Source of the DNA: Pseudomonas sp. G2-4 | GTDB lineage: Bacteria; Pseudomonadota; Gammaproteobacteria; Pseudomonadales; Pseudomonadaceae | Length of the DNA stretch: 64,000 bases | Direction of reading: 5' to 3' | Assembly (NCBI RefSeq): GCF_030064125.1 | Contig: NZ_CP125957.1 | Location: 62,001-126,000, forward strand | Shown here: positions 41,579 through 52,500 of the stretch, one piece after another | Numbering within the stretch: the first letter of the stretch is position 1 | Layout: each line of letters opens with the position of its first letter | Notes under the pieces: generated by a model | Seen by the model: only the letters and a program-made list of their open reading frames with translations | Told to the model about the DNA's origin: nothing | The model's database searches: none | Translations under genes and position numbers: made by a program

Positions 41579-44083
41579 CTAGAACTGGTAACTCACCGTA
41601 GCCGCCACATTGCGCTCTTCGCCCATGTAGCAAAAACTCAGGCTGGCGCACGAAGCGACGTAGGTTTCGTTCGTCAGGTTGTTCGCGTTCAGGCGAACGT
41701 CGACGCCTTTCAAGCCGACCTTGCCCAAGTCATACCCCACCGAGGCATCGAACAGCGTGTAGGACGGCACCTTCATGGTGTTCTCCGCGTCGGCCCAGCT
41801 GTAGCCGACGTAACGCACGCCGCCGCCCAGGCGCAGGCCATCGAGTGCGCCGCTGTCGAACTTGTAGTCAGCCCACACCGAGGCCATGTGACGCGGCGCC
41901 TGGGTCGGTGAGTTGCCTTTGTTTTCGATGATGTCGGTGGCGGTGCTCAAGGTGCTGATCATCGATTTCGAGTATTCGACATCGGTGAAGGTATAGCTGC
42001 CCAGCACTTTGAACTGCTCGGTCAACTGCAGGTGGGCTTCCAGTTCCAGGCCCTGGGACCGCACGGCGCCGACGGCGCGGTAGAAGTTGTCCTGGGGCAG
42101 TTTGGTCGCCAGGTTTTCCTGGTCGATGCGAAACAGCGAGGCCGTGTACAGGTCATCCGTGCCCGGGGGCTGGTACTTCAGGCCCAGCTCCCATTGCTTG
42201 CCATCGGTGGGCGGCAGCGGGTTGCCGGCGCTGTCGGCGTAGGAGTTCGGGTTGAACGACTCGGAGTAGCTGATGTACGGCGCCAGGCCGTTGTCGAACA
42301 GGTACAGCGCCCCGGCGCGGCCAGTGAGTTTGGTGCGTTTGTCGTTGATCTCGGTGCCTTCCGGGCGTCCAAATTCAGCGATGCGGTTTTCATCCGAGGT
42401 TTCGACCCAGTCCTGGCGCAGGCCAAGGGAGAAGCGCCACTTGTCCATTTCGATCAGGTCTTGCAGGTAGACACCGGTCTGCTCCAGGCGCCGCAGGTAG
42501 CTGGTGGGGCTGAAGTAGCTGATGGTCGAGTTGCCGTAGACCGGGTCGAAGGCGTTGATTGGGGCCAGGCTGCCGCTGGTCCAGTCGACCACGGTTTTAC
42601 GCCGCTGGTAGTCGGCGCCCATCAGCACGGTGTGCTTGGTCGCGCCGGTGAAAAATTCAGCCTGCAGCATGTTGTCGACGATGAACGAATGGAGCTTTTC
42701 TTCGGCGCCGGTGTAGTAGCGGTTCAGCTCGTTGCTGGTGGGCGTGGTCCAGTCGTAGGCATAGACCTGATCGTTCTTGACCTCGGAATCCAGGTAACGG
42801 AAGTTCTGCCGGGCGGTAAAGACATCGTTGAAACGGTGTTCGAACTGGTAGCCGAACGACTGCTGGTCACGCTCATAGCGGTCGATGCCGGGTTCGCCTT
42901 CGAAGAAGTGCTCGGAAATCCGCCGCCCGTTACGCGGGTGCAAGGCGCCGTCGGCTGGCATGCCGCCGTGGTAGCCGCCATCGGGATCATGCTGCAGGTA
43001 GGCCTGGAGCGTCAGCGAGGTGTCCTCGCTGAAGTCGATGTTCACCGTTGGCGCGAGGGCGAAGCGCTTTTCCTCGGTGTGGTCGAACTGGGTGTCGGAG
43101 GTATCCGCCAGGCCGATCAGGCGATAAGTGATGCGCTTGTCATCGTCCACGGGCCCGGTGAAGTCGAAGCCCATGCCGCGTTGGCCCTGGGTGCCGACGG
43201 TGGCCTGGACCTGGTGATAGGCCTCGTACTGGGGCTTCTTGCTGGTGAGTGCCACCAGGCCACCCGGGGAACTGCGGCCATAGAGCACCGAGGACGGTCC
43301 CTTGAGGATGTCGACCCGTTCCAGGAAGTACGGATCGACCTGCATGGAGCTGTAGGTGCCGCTGTCGCCCATGGACTTGAGGCCGTCGAGGTAGATGTTG
43401 TCCACCGAGCCGTCGTTGAAGCCACGCATCGCCACGTAGTCGTAGCGGTGGGTCGCGCCGTAGGGGTTGGTCAGCACGCCGGGGGTGTAGCGCATGGCCT
43501 GGGACACGGTTTGCGCGCCCTGGTCGTCCATTTGCTCGCGGGTGACCACGGACACGCTTTGCGAGGTTTCCCGCAGGGCGGTACTGGTCTTGGTGGCGAC
43601 CTGGCTGTGGGTGGCGTTGTAGCCTTCCATGCTGCCCAGGGCGTTACCCAGGGCGAAGCCTTTGATGTCGGTGGCCGGCAGCGCCAACGTGTTGCCCTGG
43701 ACCTCGGTTTGCAGCACATAGCTGCTGCCGTCCGGGCTGATGGCAACCAGGCCCGAACCGCTGAGCAAATGGCTCAGGGCCTGGTCTGGCGAGTACTCGC
43801 CTTTGAGCCCCGGCGACTGGACGCCGCCGGTTTGCTCCGGGGTGCTTGCCAGGGTAATCCCGGCCTGGCGGGCGAACTGGTTCAACACATCGCTCAGCGG
43901 GCCGGCGGCGATGTTGTAGCTCTGGCGGCTGGCGGCCAGGCTGTCCTGCGCGGCGATAGCGAGCATCGGCACGGCGCCCATGCCCAGCGCTGTGGAAAAC
44001 AGCGCGGCATGGATCGCTTGGCGCAACAGGCCCGGGGCCGAAGAAACGTCGAAGGAGGTCTTGAGAAGTACGCGCTCAGTCAT
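41579..44083 (-). CDS. TonB-dependent siderophore receptor with signalling domain
   Basis: An 834-residue outer-membrane receptor. After the signal peptide (near residue 45) an STN signalling domain (SYNIAAGPLSDVLNQFARQAGITL) is present, then the plug (RETSQSVSVVTREQMDDQ, VDNIYLDGLKSMGDSG, GRSSPGGLVALTSKKP) and the 22-strand barrel that ends in VSYQF. The STN domain talks to FecR, so the receptor both imports a ferric siderophore and triggers its own expression. The ATG at 44083 is preferred because it starts a credible signal region; the open frame extends upstream. The siderophore is unknown; the FecI/FecR genes lie directly upstream. Confidence 0.9.
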   Translation of the reverse strand: MTERVLLKTSFDVSSAPGLLRQAIHAALFSTALGMGAVPMLAIAAQDSLAASRQSYNIAAGPLSDVLNQFARQAGITLASTPEQTGGVQSPGLKGEYSPDQALSHLLSGSGLVAISPDGSSYVLQTEVQGNTLALPATDIKGFALGNALGSMEGYNATHSQVATKTSTALRETSQSVSVVTREQMDDQGAQTVSQAMRYTPGVLTNPYGATHRYDYVAMRGFNDGSVDNIYLDGLKSMGDSGTYSSMQVDPYFLERVDILKGPSSVLYGRSSPGGLVALTSKKPQYEAYHQVQATVGTQGQRGMGFDFTGPVDDDKRITYRLIGLADTSDTQFDHTEEKRFALAPTVNIDFSEDTSLTLQAYLQHDPDGGYHGGMPADGALHPRNGRRISEHFFEGEPGIDRYERDQQSFGYQFEHRFNDVFTARQNFRYLDSEVKNDQVYAYDWTTPTSNELNRYYTGAEEKLHSFIVDNMLQAEFFTGATKHTVLMGADYQRRKTVVDWTSGSLAPINAFDPVYGNSTISYFSPTSYLRRLEQTGVYLQDLIEMDKWRFSLGLRQDWVETSDENRIAEFGRPEGTEINDKRTKLTGRAGALYLFDNGLAPYISYSESFNPNSYADSAGNPLPPTDGKQWELGLKYQPPGTDDLYTASLFRIDQENLATKLPQDNFYRAVGAVRSQGLELEAHLQLTEQFKVLGSYTFTDVEYSKSMISTLSTATDIIENKGNSPTQAPRHMASVWADYKFDSGALDGLRLGGGVRYVGYSWADAENTMKVPSYTLFDASVGYDLGKVGLKGVDVRLNANNLTNETYVASCASLSFCYMGEERNVAATVSYQF

Positions 44084-44168
44084 TGTAGGTTCCGTTGGAG
44101 TCGCTGAAGGCCAATAAGCGTTGCTTACTGTCCTAGCCGGACTTGCACGCAAAACCCGCCAAAAAAAA

Positions 44169-45155
44169 TCAAACAGCACGTTCCAGCGTGACCCACCAAC
44201 GGGTTCGATAGCGCAATTGCACGGGGAGCATGCGAGGCAGGACGGCCAATACCTGGTCGGTGTCCTCCAGGCGGAACACGCCCGACAAGCGCAAATCGGC
44301 AATCGACGCGGCACATTTCAAATAGCCGGGACGGTAGCGTCCTACTTCGTTGAGGAAATCTTCCAGGCGCATGTTGCGCGTGACGATCAGCCCGTCCGCC
44401 CAGGCGCCAGCGTCCATGTCCAGCGATGGCGCCAGTGTCGCTGTCGATGGGGTGATCACATAGCTTTGCCCGGCAGTGACCTGGATGGGCGCGCCGTTGT
44501 CGTTGCGGTGGGAACGGATCGCCACGCTGCCGCGGGTGACGCTCAAACGGGTGCAGTCGCTGTCCTGGCGCACGACGAAGCGCCCGTCCAAACCTTCGAA
44601 CAGGCCGTGCCGGCTTTGTACCAACAGGGGGCGCCCAGGGTCGCGGCCGCAAGTGACCATGATTTCACCGCGGGCCAGGCTGATCAGGCGCTGCCTGGCC
44701 GTGTAGTCGAGGTCGACGGCGCTGCCGGTGTTGAGTTCAAGCCGTGTGCCGTCGGGCAGCTGGAAACCGCGACGTTCACCCGTGGCGGTGGCGAAGTCGG
44801 CGCTCCACGGCTGCCAGCCCAGATCTTTGCCCAGCCAGGCGGCGGAGCCCATCAGCGCAATGCCGGACAAGAGCTTGAGGGCTTGACGCCGGCCGAGGCG
44901 CTGGGCGCTGTTTTCCAGGGTATCGAGGGCGATGTGGGCGCCGGGCACTGCCCGCAGGTTCGAGGTCAATTCGTTATGCAGCGATTGCACCCGTTGCCAG
45001 GCCAGTTCGTGCTCAGGGTGGGCGGCGCGCCAGGCGTCGCACTGTTGGCGCAGGGTGGGGTTGGCGGCATGGTTGCGCAGGCGCAGCAGCCAGTTGATCG
45101 CTTGCCGGACCACCTGCTGAGGCGGGCCGTTACGTCGGCTCTGTAAGTGATCCAT
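44169..45155 (-). CDS. FecR-type anti-sigma/signal transducer
   Basis: A 328-residue inner-membrane regulator. The N-terminal DUF4880 part (QAINWLLRLRNHAANPTLRQ, HPEHELAWQRVQSL) binds the sigma factor; one membrane segment (KLLSGIALMGSAAWLG, residues about 93-110) is followed by the periplasmic FecR domain (FQLPDGTRLELNTGSAVDLD) and a C-terminal DUF4974-like domain (LRLSGVFRLEDTDQVL). It transmits ligand occupancy of the receptor to the sigma factor. The start at 45155 lies just past the sigma stop; an ATG at 45170 overlapping the sigma gene is an alternative. Confidence 0.9.
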   Translation of the reverse strand: MDHLQSRRNGPPQQVVRQAINWLLRLRNHAANPTLRQQCDAWRAAHPEHELAWQRVQSLHNELTSNLRAVPGAHIALDTLENSAQRLGRRQALKLLSGIALMGSAAWLGKDLGWQPWSADFATATGERRGFQLPDGTRLELNTGSAVDLDYTARQRLISLARGEIMVTCGRDPGRPLLVQSRHGLFEGLDGRFVVRQDSDCTRLSVTRGSVAIRSHRNDNGAPIQVTAGQSYVITPSTATLAPSLDMDAGAWADGLIVTRNMRLEDFLNEVGRYRPGYLKCAASIADLRLSGVFRLEDTDQVLAVLPRMLPVQLRYRTRWWVTLERAV

Positions 45156-45159
45156 GGGT

Positions 45160-45660
45160 TCAGCTTTCATAGCGCAACACATAGCAATGGTACAGCGCAT
45201 CGGCGACATAACGTTCCACCGAGCGCAGCGAAATGCCCATCTGTTCGGCAATCTGCTTGTAGGTCAGGTCTTCGCACTGGGCCAGCAGAAACGCCCTGCG
45301 CACTTTCGGCTTGAGGCCTTCGAGCATTCTTGCAATGGCCTCCAGCAATTCCAGAATCAGGGCCTGGGCTTCGGTGCCGGGGGTTTCGGCCTCCGGCAGG
45401 TGGGCGATGGTTTCGAGGTAGGCGCGCTCGATTTCTGCTCGACGCCAATGGTCGATCACCAGGCCTTGGGCGATGGTCCGCAGAAAGGCGCGTGGCGCCT
45501 TGAGTTCCAGGCGTTCGGTACGTTGCAGCAGGCGAACGAACGTGTCCTGGGCCAGGTCGGCCGCATCGGCGGCATTGCCCAAACGGTCGCGCAGCCACGT
45601 ATTGAGCCAGCCGTGATGACGGCTGTAGAGCGCCTGTACTGCAAACTCGGGAGATGACAT
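45160..45660 (-). CDS. FecI-type ECF sigma factor
   Basis: A 166-residue iron-starvation sigma factor. Region 2 is in DLAQDTFVRLLQRTER and PRAFLRTIAQGLVIDHWRR; region 4 is LKPKVRRAFLLAQCEDLTYKQIAEQMGISLRSVERY. It should direct transcription of the TonB-dependent receptor gene two genes downstream. The ATG at 45660 gives the usual FecI length. A Fur-box-like sequence lies about 25-35 bp upstream, so the whole module is expected to be repressed by iron-loaded Fur. Confidence 0.9.
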   Translation of the reverse strand: MSSPEFAVQALYSRHHGWLNTWLRDRLGNAADAADLAQDTFVRLLQRTERLELKAPRAFLRTIAQGLVIDHWRRAEIERAYLETIAHLPEAETPGTEAQALILELLEAIARMLEGLKPKVRRAFLLAQCEDLTYKQIAEQMGISLRSVERYVADALYHCYVLRYES

Positions 45661-45681
45661 GAACGCGACGGCCTGGCTATC

Positions 45682-45702
45682 ACAAATGATAATAGGTCGC
45701 AT
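45682..45702 (-). promoter_or_regulatory. Fur-box-like site before the iron sigma gene
   Basis: The stretch contains AATGATAAT (45685-45693), matching the first half of the Fur consensus GATAATGATAATCATTATC; the second half is weaker. It is 22-42 bp before the sigma factor start, where a repressor site is expected. Confidence 0.6.
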
Positions 45703-45938
45703 TGTCATCAGGAGGTGGCAAATTTGCAACCACCGTTCACCGGCCGCTGAAGGTGGCCGCGCTTTGTGCTTCTACCCCTCGTCGGTCAATTTCATATAAC
45801 CCTCATTTTTTCCTGATGCTTGCCGAAAGAATAGTAAGCGTGCACCAAAGTGGAGCATGGCAGAATGCCTGCTCGTGCTTTTCACATGAAATATTGCAAC
45901 TGGAATGCATCCCTACTCTTTGCATAAGAAGTCCGTCG

Positions 45939-47819
45939 ATGAATCTAAAGTTCAGCCATAAAATCCTTCTGGCCGCCTCGGGTGTGGTGGTTCTAGCCTT
46001 TGCCCTATTCACGCTCTACAACGATTATTTGCAGCGAAATACCATCGCCCGTAGCCTCGAGTCCTCCATCGAGCAATCCGGTGACCTGACGGCCAGCAGC
46101 ATCCAGAACTGGATGAGTGGGCGGATACTGGTGCTGGAAAACCTGGCGCAGAACATCGCGCATCAGGGCACCGGTGCCGATTTGCCGGGGCTTGTCGATC
46201 AGCCGGCGCTGACGTCGAATTTCCAGTTCACGTACGTGGGCCAGGCCAACGGTGTTTTCACCCAGCGTCCTGACGCAAAAATGCCCGACGGCTACGACCC
46301 GCGCCAACGGCCCTGGTACAAGCAGGCCGTTACCACCGATAAAACCATGCTGACCCCCCCCTACCTCGCGGCGGTCGGCGGCTTGGTGGTGACTATCGCG
46401 CTGCCGGTGAAGCACAAAGGTGAATTGCTCGGTGTGGTGGGTGGCGACCTGAGCCTGGAAACCTTGGTGAAAATCATCAACTCCGTGGACTTCGGCGGCA
46501 TCGGCCATGCGTTCCTGGTCAGCGGCGACGGTCAGGTGATCGTCAGCCCGGACAAAGACCAGGTGATGAAGAACCTCAAGGACATCTACCCCGGCACGCC
46601 GGTGCGCATCGGCAAAGGCATCCAGGAGGTTGAGCTGAACGGGAAGGACCGCATTCTTTCGTTTACCCCGGTCACTGGCCTGCCGAACGCTGAGTGGTAC
46701 ATCGGTCTGTCGATCGATAAGGCCAAAGCCTACGCACCGCTGAGCCAGTTCCGCACGTCCGCGTTGATTGCGATGTTTGTCGCGGTGGCGGCCATTGCGT
46801 TGCTGCTGAGCATGTTGATCCAGGTGTTGATGCGTCCGTTGACCACCATGGGCCGCGCCATGCAGGACATCGCCCAGGGCGAAGGCGACCTGACCCGGCG
46901 CCTGGTCGTGCAGGGCAAGGATGAGTTCGCGGTGCTGGGTGGCTCGTTCAACCAGTTCGTGGAGCGGATTCACGCTTCGATTTCCGAAGTATCCTCAGCG
47001 ACACGGCAGGTGCATGACCTGTCGCAGCGGGTAATGACTTCGTCCAACGCCTCGCTCGTCGGCTCGGATGAACAGAGCGCCCGCACCAACAGCGTAGCCG
47101 CGGCCATCAACCAGCTGGGCGCCGCGACCCAGGAAATCGCCCGCAACGCCGCCGACGCTTCACAACACGCCAGCGGTGCCAGCGAGCAGGCTGACGATGG
47201 GCGCCAGGTAGTGGAAAAAACCATCCAGGCCATGACCGAGCTGTCGCAGAAAATCAGCCTCTCGTGTAACCAGATCGAAACACTGAACGCCAGCACCGAT
47301 AACATCGGGCACATCCTGGACGTGATCAAGGGCATCTCCCAGCAAACCAACCTGCTGGCCTTGAACGCGGCCATCGAAGCGGCCCGTGCCGGTGAAGCCG
47401 GACGCGGTTTTGCGGTGGTGGCCGATGAAGTGCGCAACCTGGCGCATCGCACCCAGGAGTCGGCGGAAGAAATCCACAAGATGATCACCTCGCTGCAGGT
47501 CGGCTCCCGTGAAGCGGTGACCACGATGAACGCCAGCCAGGCGTCCAGTGAAGAAAGCGTGGAAGTCGCCAACCAGGCCGGGTTGCGGCTGGTCAGCGTG
47601 ACGCAGCGCATCGGCGAAATCGACGGCATGAACCAGTCGGTGGCCGCCGCGACCGAAGAACAGACCGCCGTGGTGGAAACCCTGAACATGGACGTCAGCC
47701 ACATCAACCTGTTGAACCAGCAAAGCGTGGCCAACCTCAATGAAACCCTGAAGGATTGCGATGCCTTGTCGCAACAGGCCAATCGGTTGAAGCAACTGGT
47801 GGACAGCTTCAAGATCTGA
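45939..47819 (+). CDS. Methyl-accepting chemotaxis protein, dCache sensor
   Basis: A 626-residue chemoreceptor like the Pct amino-acid receptors of Pseudomonas. It has an N-terminal membrane helix ([19 protein letters not shown]), a periplasmic double-Cache domain (about 35-275, with [14 protein letters not shown], a ligand-pocket motif), a second helix (about 285-310), a HAMP domain and a cytoplasmic signalling domain with the hairpin tip [20 protein letters not shown]. Which ligand it binds is not decided by what I can see; the Asp after the PPY part of the amino-acid motif appears absent (PPYLAA). The ATG at 45939 starts the signal-anchor helix. Confidence 0.9.
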   Translation: MNLKFSHKILLAASGVVVLAFALFTLYNDYLQRNTIARSLESSIEQSGDLTASSIQNWMSGRILVLENLAQNIAHQGTGADLPGLVDQPALTSNFQFTYVGQANGVFTQRPDAKMPDGYDPRQRPWYKQAVTTDKTMLTPPYLAAVGGLVVTIALPVKHKGELLGVVGGDLSLETLVKIINSVDFGGIGHAFLVSGDGQVIVSPDKDQVMKNLKDIYPGTPVRIGKGIQEVELNGKDRILSFTPVTGLPNAEWYIGLSIDKAKAYAPLSQFRTSALIAMFVAVAAIALLLSMLIQVLMRPLTTMGRAMQDIAQGEGDLTRRLVVQGKDEFAVLGGSFNQFVERIHASISEVSSATRQVHDLSQRVMTSSNASLVGSDEQSARTNSVAAAINQLGAATQEIARNAADASQHASGASEQADDGRQVVEKTIQAMTELSQKISLSCNQIETLNASTDNIGHILDVIKGISQQTNLLALNAAIEAARAGEAGRGFAVVADEVRNLAHRTQESAEEIHKMITSLQVGSREAVTTMNASQASSEESVEVANQAGLRLVSVTQRIGEIDGMNQSVAAATEEQTAVVETLNMDVSHINLLNQQSVANLNETLKDCDALSQQANRLKQLVDSFKI

Positions 47820-47850
47820 GGCCTTAGCTGACATCACCGCAAGCTGAGCC

Positions 47851-48757
47851 ACCGCCATCGCGAGCAAGCTCGCTCCCACAGGGGATTGGCGGTGAGCCTG
47901 GATCTTGGGTTCACTGCAACTCAATGTGGGAGCGAGCTTGCTCGCGATGGCGTCGGTAAAGCCACCAGCACCGCCAACAGACCCACCGCTTTCGCGAGCA
48001 GGCTCGCTCTCACAGAGGATTGGCGGTGAGCCTGGATCTTGGGTTCACTGCAACTCAATGTGGGAGCGAGCTTGCTCGCGATGGCGTCGGTAAAGCCACC
48101 AGCACCGCCAACAGACCCACCGCTTTCGCGAGCAAGCTCGCTCCCACAGGGGATTGGCGGTGAGCCTGGATCTTGAGTTCACTGCAACTCAATGTGGGAG
48201 CGAGCTTGCTCGCGATGACGGCGGCACAGGCAACATCAGCGGCACTGATCCACCGCCATCGCGAGCAAGCTCGCTCCCACAGGGGATTGGCGGTGAGCCT
48301 GGATCTTGGGCTCACTGCAACTCAATGTGGGAGCGAGCTTGCTCGCGATGGCGTCGGTAAAGCCACCAGCACCGCCAACAGACCCACCGCTTTCGCGAGC
48401 AAGCTCGCTCCCACAGGGGATTGGCGGTGAGCCTGGATCTTGGGTTCACTGCAACTCAATGGGGGAGCGAGCTTGCTCGCGATGGCGTCGGTAAAGCCAC
48501 CAGCACCGCCAACAGACCCACCGCTTTCGCGAGCAGGCTCGCTCCCACAGGGGATTGGCGGTGAGCCTGGATCTTGGGTTCACTGCAACTCAATGGGGGA
48601 GCGAGCTTGCTCGCGATGGCGTCGGTAAAGCCACCAGCACCGCCAACAGACCCACCGCTTTCGCGAGCAGGCTCGCTCTCACAGAGGATTGGCGGTGAGC
48701 CTGGATCTTGGGTTCACTGCAACTCAATGTGGGAGCGAGCTTGCTCGCGATGGCGAT
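47851..48757. repeat. Tandem array of REPIN units, 134-bp period
   Basis: The anchor GATTGGCGGTGAGCCTGGAT begins at 47884, 48018, 48152, 48285, 48419, 48553 and 48687, giving spacings of 134, 134, 133, 134, 134 and 134 bp. Each unit carries two inverted first-family REPs plus a fixed spacer. One unit (48152-48285) has a different spacer around 48220-48255. Copies differ mainly at single bases in the REP ends (GGGGGAGC, GCTCTCAC). Confidence 0.95.
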
Positions 48758-48814
48758 CTTCAATGCAGCACAGGCCGCTCAGCCCAATGCTTGAACCTCA
48801 AGCCAACCCAATCC

Positions 48815-48950
48815 CTGTGGCGAGGGAGCTTGCTCCCGCTCGGCTGCGAAGCAGTCGTAAACCGGCGGGTGCGGTGTGTCTGATGCTCCGCATTTGGCAG
48901 GTTTTGGGGCCGCTTCGCGGCCCAGCGGGAGCAAGCTCCCTCGCCACGGG
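48815..48950. repeat. REP pair, second family
   Basis: Inverted GGCGAGGGAGCTTGCTCCC palindromes with inner hairpins, just after the tandem array and 40 bp past the stop of the pvfD-like gene on the opposite strand. Confidence 0.9.
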
Positions 48951-48990
48951 GTTTGTCGATTGCCTTAAGTGAACAACATTACCCCCCACC

Positions 48991-49473
48991 TCAGGGAAGG
49001 GTTATGCCTTCGGCGAACATCCCCTGCACATTCCCCATCGCCTCATCGGCAAACCCTTGCAGGAAATCCCTGAATCCCGACGGCGTATGGGCGTCGGTGT
49101 GGTCGGCGATGATGGTCCAGGTGGCGCGGCAGCGGTTGTCCGCCAGGGGCTCGACGCGCATGGCCGCCCAGAGGTTGTCGATGCCCAGGGTGTTGTAGAT
49201 CAGCGTCCAGGTCATGTGCATGGCCTGGTCGTCACGGCTGTTGAGCTGTTCCACCACCAGGTTCTGGCCGTCGCGGAAGAACTTCTTACGCAGGGACCGC
49301 ACGCCGTCGCCGGTCATTTCGATACGCTCCAGCGCCGGAATAAAACGGTTGAATCCGCCAAAATCGCCCACCACTTCCCAGACACGCGCCGCGTCGGCCG
49401 GTACTTCCACCGAGGTTTCGACCTGGCAGGCGTGGGGGTTTTTGATCAGGGTGTCGGGTTGAAATGCACTCAT
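48991..49473 (-). CDS. pvfD: SRPBCC/polyketide-cyclase-like protein PvfD/MgoD
   Basis: A 160-residue START/SRPBCC-fold protein (VETSVEVPADAARVWEVVGDFGGF near the N-terminus; the long C-terminal helix GFRDFLQGFADEAMGNVQ). It is the last gene of a four-gene minus-strand unit whose order (haem-oxygenase-like, AurF-like oxygenase, A-T-R synthetase, cyclase-like) matches pvfABCD of P. entomophila and mgoBCAD of P. syringae. The precise reaction of the D protein is not settled. AAGGAG lies 8 bp before the ATG at 49473. The gap to the synthetase gene is 32 bp. Confidence 0.85.
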   Translation of the reverse strand: MSAFQPDTLIKNPHACQVETSVEVPADAARVWEVVGDFGGFNRFIPALERIEMTGDGVRSLRKKFFRDGQNLVVEQLNSRDDQAMHMTWTLIYNTLGIDNLWAAMRVEPLADNRCRATWTIIADHTDAHTPSGFRDFLQGFADEAMGNVQGMFAEGITLP

Positions 49474-49505
49474 GGTCTTGCTCCTTGTTTTCAATTGAGG
49501 GTGCT

Positions 49506-52500
49506 TCAGATGAAATCGATGGCCTTGAGGTAGTCGGCGCCACGGCGCAGCAGGGCCGGGGATTTTTCCGGGTAGCAAGCGCCCATCTGCCGGACACCGG
49601 CGCGGGCGTTGTCGTGGCTGATTAGCGAGATGTCGCCGATGTCTTCCTCGAAGCCGTTGAGGTAGAAACCCAGCACGCCAAACAGCGCGTTGTCGGCATC
49701 GACTCGGCCCAATTGCTGTTGCCAGTCGGCGACGCTCACCAACGAAAACTCCCGGCCGCTGTCGCGGAACGACGCCACATAGGCGTCCCAGCTCAACGGC
49801 TCGGGGTTGTGCAGGTTGAACACCGCGTGCGTCGGCTGGTAGCGGCTGGCGTGGAAGGCGATGAAGCGGGCCAGGAAATCCACCGGCATCAAGTCGAAAT
49901 TGAGCGACAGGTCCGGCACCTGACCGAGTTGAATCGAGCCCTTGAGCATCAGCATCAAGCGGTTTTTGTGCGGTTGGCAGACCCCGGTCAGGCTGTTGAA
50001 ACTGATGTTGCCGGGACGGAACAGATTGACCAGCACGCCACGTTCGCGGGCCCGCTGCAGGATCCGTTCGCCGACCCATTTCGACAGGTTGTAGCCGTTC
50101 TTGATGTAGATCGGCGGCGTCTTCGCGGCGGGCTGCTCCAGGACCTGCCCATTGGCGTCCAGGGCGCTGGAGGCCGAAAGCGTGGAGACGAAGTTGAAGA
50201 TCTTCTTGCTGCGCCCTTCACACAGGCGCAGGCATTCGAAGATCGGCTCCACGTTGTCCCGCGCCAGCGACGCGTAGTCGAGCACATGATTGACGTGGGC
50301 CGCGTTATGCACCAACGCGCCGAAGGTGCGGTCGATGCGGGCGTAGACGTCATCCGCCAAACCCAACTGCGGCTGGGTGATGTCGGCGGCGTAGACGCTG
50401 ACGCGACTCAGGTCCAGGTGCGACAGGCGATTGTCCTGCAAGGCCTGGGAAAAACGTTCAGCCGCGCTTTGCCCAGCGGATGCGCGCACCAGGCAGGCGA
50501 CTTCGGTGGCGCCCCAGGCCAGCAACGCCTCGACGATGTGCACGCCGAGAAAGCTGTTGGCACCGGTCACCACCACCTTGTGCACATCACCGCACTGGCT
50601 GATGGGTAACGGTTCGAGGTTGAGCTCGGCTTCGGCATCGATGAAGGCCTGGGGACTGAGGGTCGATGCGCTGCTCTGCCCGGAATCGTCCAACAACTGC
50701 GCCAAGGTCATCAGCGTGGGCGCTTCAATGAAACGATTGATCGACAAGCTGCGCCCGAACGTCTGGCGGATGCTCAACAACAGTTGCGACAGCAGGATCG
50801 AATGCCCACCGAGATTGAAGAAACTTTCGTCCGTGGCAATGTCTTCGACCGGCAGTTCCAGCAGCTCGGCCCACAGTTGCTGCAACTGTGTTTCCAGTGC
50901 GTTCTGCGGCTGGCGCCGCTGGCTTCCGACATGGACCTGCACCGCGGTTGCCAGCAACGCCCGACGATCGACCTTGCCGTTAGTGGTGTACGGCAGGCAG
51001 GGCAATTCGACATAGGCCGCCGGGTGCATGTAGCTGGGCAGCGTGTTTTGCACATGCTCGCGCAAGGCCTGGAGGGCAGCGCCGGGGCGGTCCTCCTTGG
51101 GGTGGACCAGAAACGCCAGGATCCGCCGCCGCTCATCGACCCCCACCGCCACCTGGCGAAACAACTGGCTTTCCCGCAGGCAGTGCTCGATTTCCTCGGG
51201 CTCGACCCGAAAGCCACGGATTTTCACCTGGTTATCCCGGCGCCCGCTCAGTTCGATACCGCTGTCGGTCCACTGGGCGATATCGCCCGTGCGATACACC
51301 CGCAAGGTTTGCCCGGCGGGCAGCGTCAAGTTGAGGTAACGGGTCGCCGTCAGCGTCGGGTCATTCAAGTAACCCAGGCCCACGCCCGGCCCGGCGATGT
51401 ACAGCTCGCCCGGCGTGTCTTGCGGTACCGGTTGCAGCTGTTCGTCCAGAATCAGCACCCGACCATTGGCGATGGGCACGCCGAGATTACGATTGTTGTC
51501 GCCGACACCGAATTGCCGCGTCGTCGCCAGCACCGTGGTTTCGGTCGGACCATAAATATTGTGGAACCTGCACTGCGGCGCGAGCTGTTCGATCACGAAG
51601 GGCTCACAGACATCGCCACCGGTAATCAGATGCGCCAGGCCCATCGGCGCGTCCAGTGGCATCACGCTCAGGAGCGCTGGCGGCAGGAACGCGTGAGTCA
51701 CTTGCTGTGCGCCCATCAGCTCCACCAATTGCTGTGGATCGCGGCGCTGGTCTTCGCTGGGGACCACCAGTAACGCGCCCTGGATGAAGGTCGGCAAAAT
51801 ATCCAACAGCGATGCGTCGAAATTGATGGTGGAAAACTGCAGCGCCCGACTGTCGCGCTGCAAGCCGACATAGTCGCCATACCAGGCGCAGAAATGGCTG
51901 AGGTTGCGATGGCTGAGCAACACGCCTTTGGGTTGGCCGGTGGTGCCGGAGGTGTAGATCGCCACGGCCGGCTCGTCGATACCCGTCACCCGACGGATCA
52001 GCGAGACGGGGATGCCGGGCTTGGACGCCGGCAACCGATGCACGTTCAGCGTCGGCAGCACGAGGTCGTCCAAGTCGCTGTCGCCGTCATGCAGCAACAG
52101 GCCCGCCCTGGCGTTCTCCAGGATAAAGCGCCGACGTTGCGCCGGGTGTTGCGGGTCCAGCGGCAGGTACACGGCGCCGCAACCCAGCACCGCCAGGATC
52201 GCTGCGTACAGGTGTGACGACTTGGGCAGGCAAACGCCGATCACCAGCGGTTGGTCGGAGGCTTGCCGGAGCTTTTCCAGCATGGCGTGCTGCAACCTCA
52301 GCGCCAGGCCACGCAAGGATTTATAGTCGGTGAGCCGGCCCTCGACCCACAGGGCCGGTTGCGTCGCGTCATCGAGCATGCGCTGTTCGATGCTGTGCAT
52401 CACCGGCACTTCGGCCGCGGCCAATAGCCAGGGCACTGGCGGCCGGTTGAAACGGTGCTCGAAGGCCAGTGGCTCCAGCGCATCGAGTGCCTGCAACGGT

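Noticed and set aside
42032..44107. 691-codon open frame on the plus strand
   Set aside because: It runs antisense to the TonB-dependent receptor gene and is explained by the strong G/C bias at third codon positions. No domain is recognisable in it.
47851..48757. CRISPR array
   Set aside because: The 133-134 bp period with nearly identical spacers and palindromic REP cores is a tandem REPIN array. CRISPR arrays have short repeats and unique spacers, and no cas genes are present.
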